From contig OZ010616.1 in NCBI GenBank assembly GCA_963932145.1, positions 47,319,750 to 47,383,749 on the forward strand: a stretch of 64,000 bases of DNA, written 5' to 3'. Origin of the DNA: Acanthosepion lycidas (lineage: Eukaryota; Mollusca; Cephalopoda; Sepiida; Sepiidae). Below the pieces are notes generated by a model. That model had not been told where the DNA came from and did no database searches. It was given only the letters and a program-made list of their open reading frames with translations. This document shows, piece by piece, positions 63,794-64,000 of the stretch (positions within the stretch are counted from its first letter, which is position 1; each line of letters opens with the position of its first letter). Position numbers and translations under genes: made by a program.

Positions 63794-64000
63794 CAAAAAA
63801 GTATAGCTGGTAATTTTTTTTTTTTTTTTTTTTTTTTAAATGTGTTGCAGGTAAGAATTTTTTTCTTCAAAAGCTTATTGCTGCTAATAACTTTTTTACA
63901 AAGTATTTCTGGTATTAAAACCTATTTTTACACTTTCATAGTGTTTTGACCCCAGTTTGGGAGTTAACTATTTGCCCATAGCTGGGACCCTAACAGGTTA
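63600..64000 (+). repeat. Dispersed repeat R2 with minisatellite, copy 2 (partial)
   Basis: Runs GGTTTGGTTTGTTTTACGGC, CAACCTCAATGGGTTATTTA, then five or six units around TATTGCTGGTAATTTT interspersed with T runs, then GTGTTTTGACCCCAGTTTGG and GCTGGGACCCTAACAGGT at the window edge. It is the inverted relative of 50500-50945 with a larger unit number. Confidence 0.82.

Larger units (their letters stand above)
62793..64000. other. TRAPPC11 intron 17 (partial)
   Basis: Holds copy 2 of the LINE-tailed 180-bp-unit repeat, poly-T runs (63763-63795, 63817-63837) and copy 2 of R2, cut by the window edge. Confidence 0.75.

Overview
The window is animal nuclear DNA: AT-rich, with short exons in long introns, canonical GT-AG borders and dense mobile-element debris. 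Two host genes are recognisable and both run off an edge. The gene content fits a protostome. The (TA)n/(CA)n arrays, tRNA-derived SINEs and long-inverted-repeat elements make a mollusc, quite possibly a cephalopod, my best guess, but that is inference and not proof.

Layout. At 1-458 (minus strand) lies the first coding exon of KIFBP (KIF1-binding protein). About 12.5 kb of intergenic or 5'-UTR-intron sequence follows, holding a long-terminal-inverted-repeat DNA element, several fragments of one non-LTR retrotransposon family, tRNA-derived SINEs, a 5S-rRNA-derived pseudogene and a broken Ty3/Gypsy fossil. From 13027 to the right edge the plus strand carries TRAPPC11. I could follow 17 coding exons (1,820 nt, about 606 codons) with continuous reading phase across all 16 complete introns. 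The human protein is about 1,130 residues, so roughly the N-terminal half is here, including the whole Foie gras region.

The introns are filled with DNA transposon remnants (mariner, two kinds of Tc1-like element, pogo/Tigger-like, mariner-derived MITEs), a probable Helitron helicase fragment, a possible Penelope-like fragment, SINEs, LINE 3' ends, many inverted-repeat elements, microsatellites and local tandem duplications.

How the genes work: TRAPPC11 is a TRAPPIII subunit acting in ER-Golgi trafficking, and KIFBP binds kinesin motor domains. They are transcribed divergently, but I see no evidence that they act in one pathway. I found no convincing undescribed biological system. The most informative observations are a U12-type (minor spliceosome) signature on TRAPPC11 intron 14, a short diverged exon 15 found by splice phase and alignment length, a 5S pseudogene abutting a tRNA-type SINE, an inverted pair of elements bounded by (TA)n arrays in intron 2, and a run of inverted-repeat elements in intron 4.
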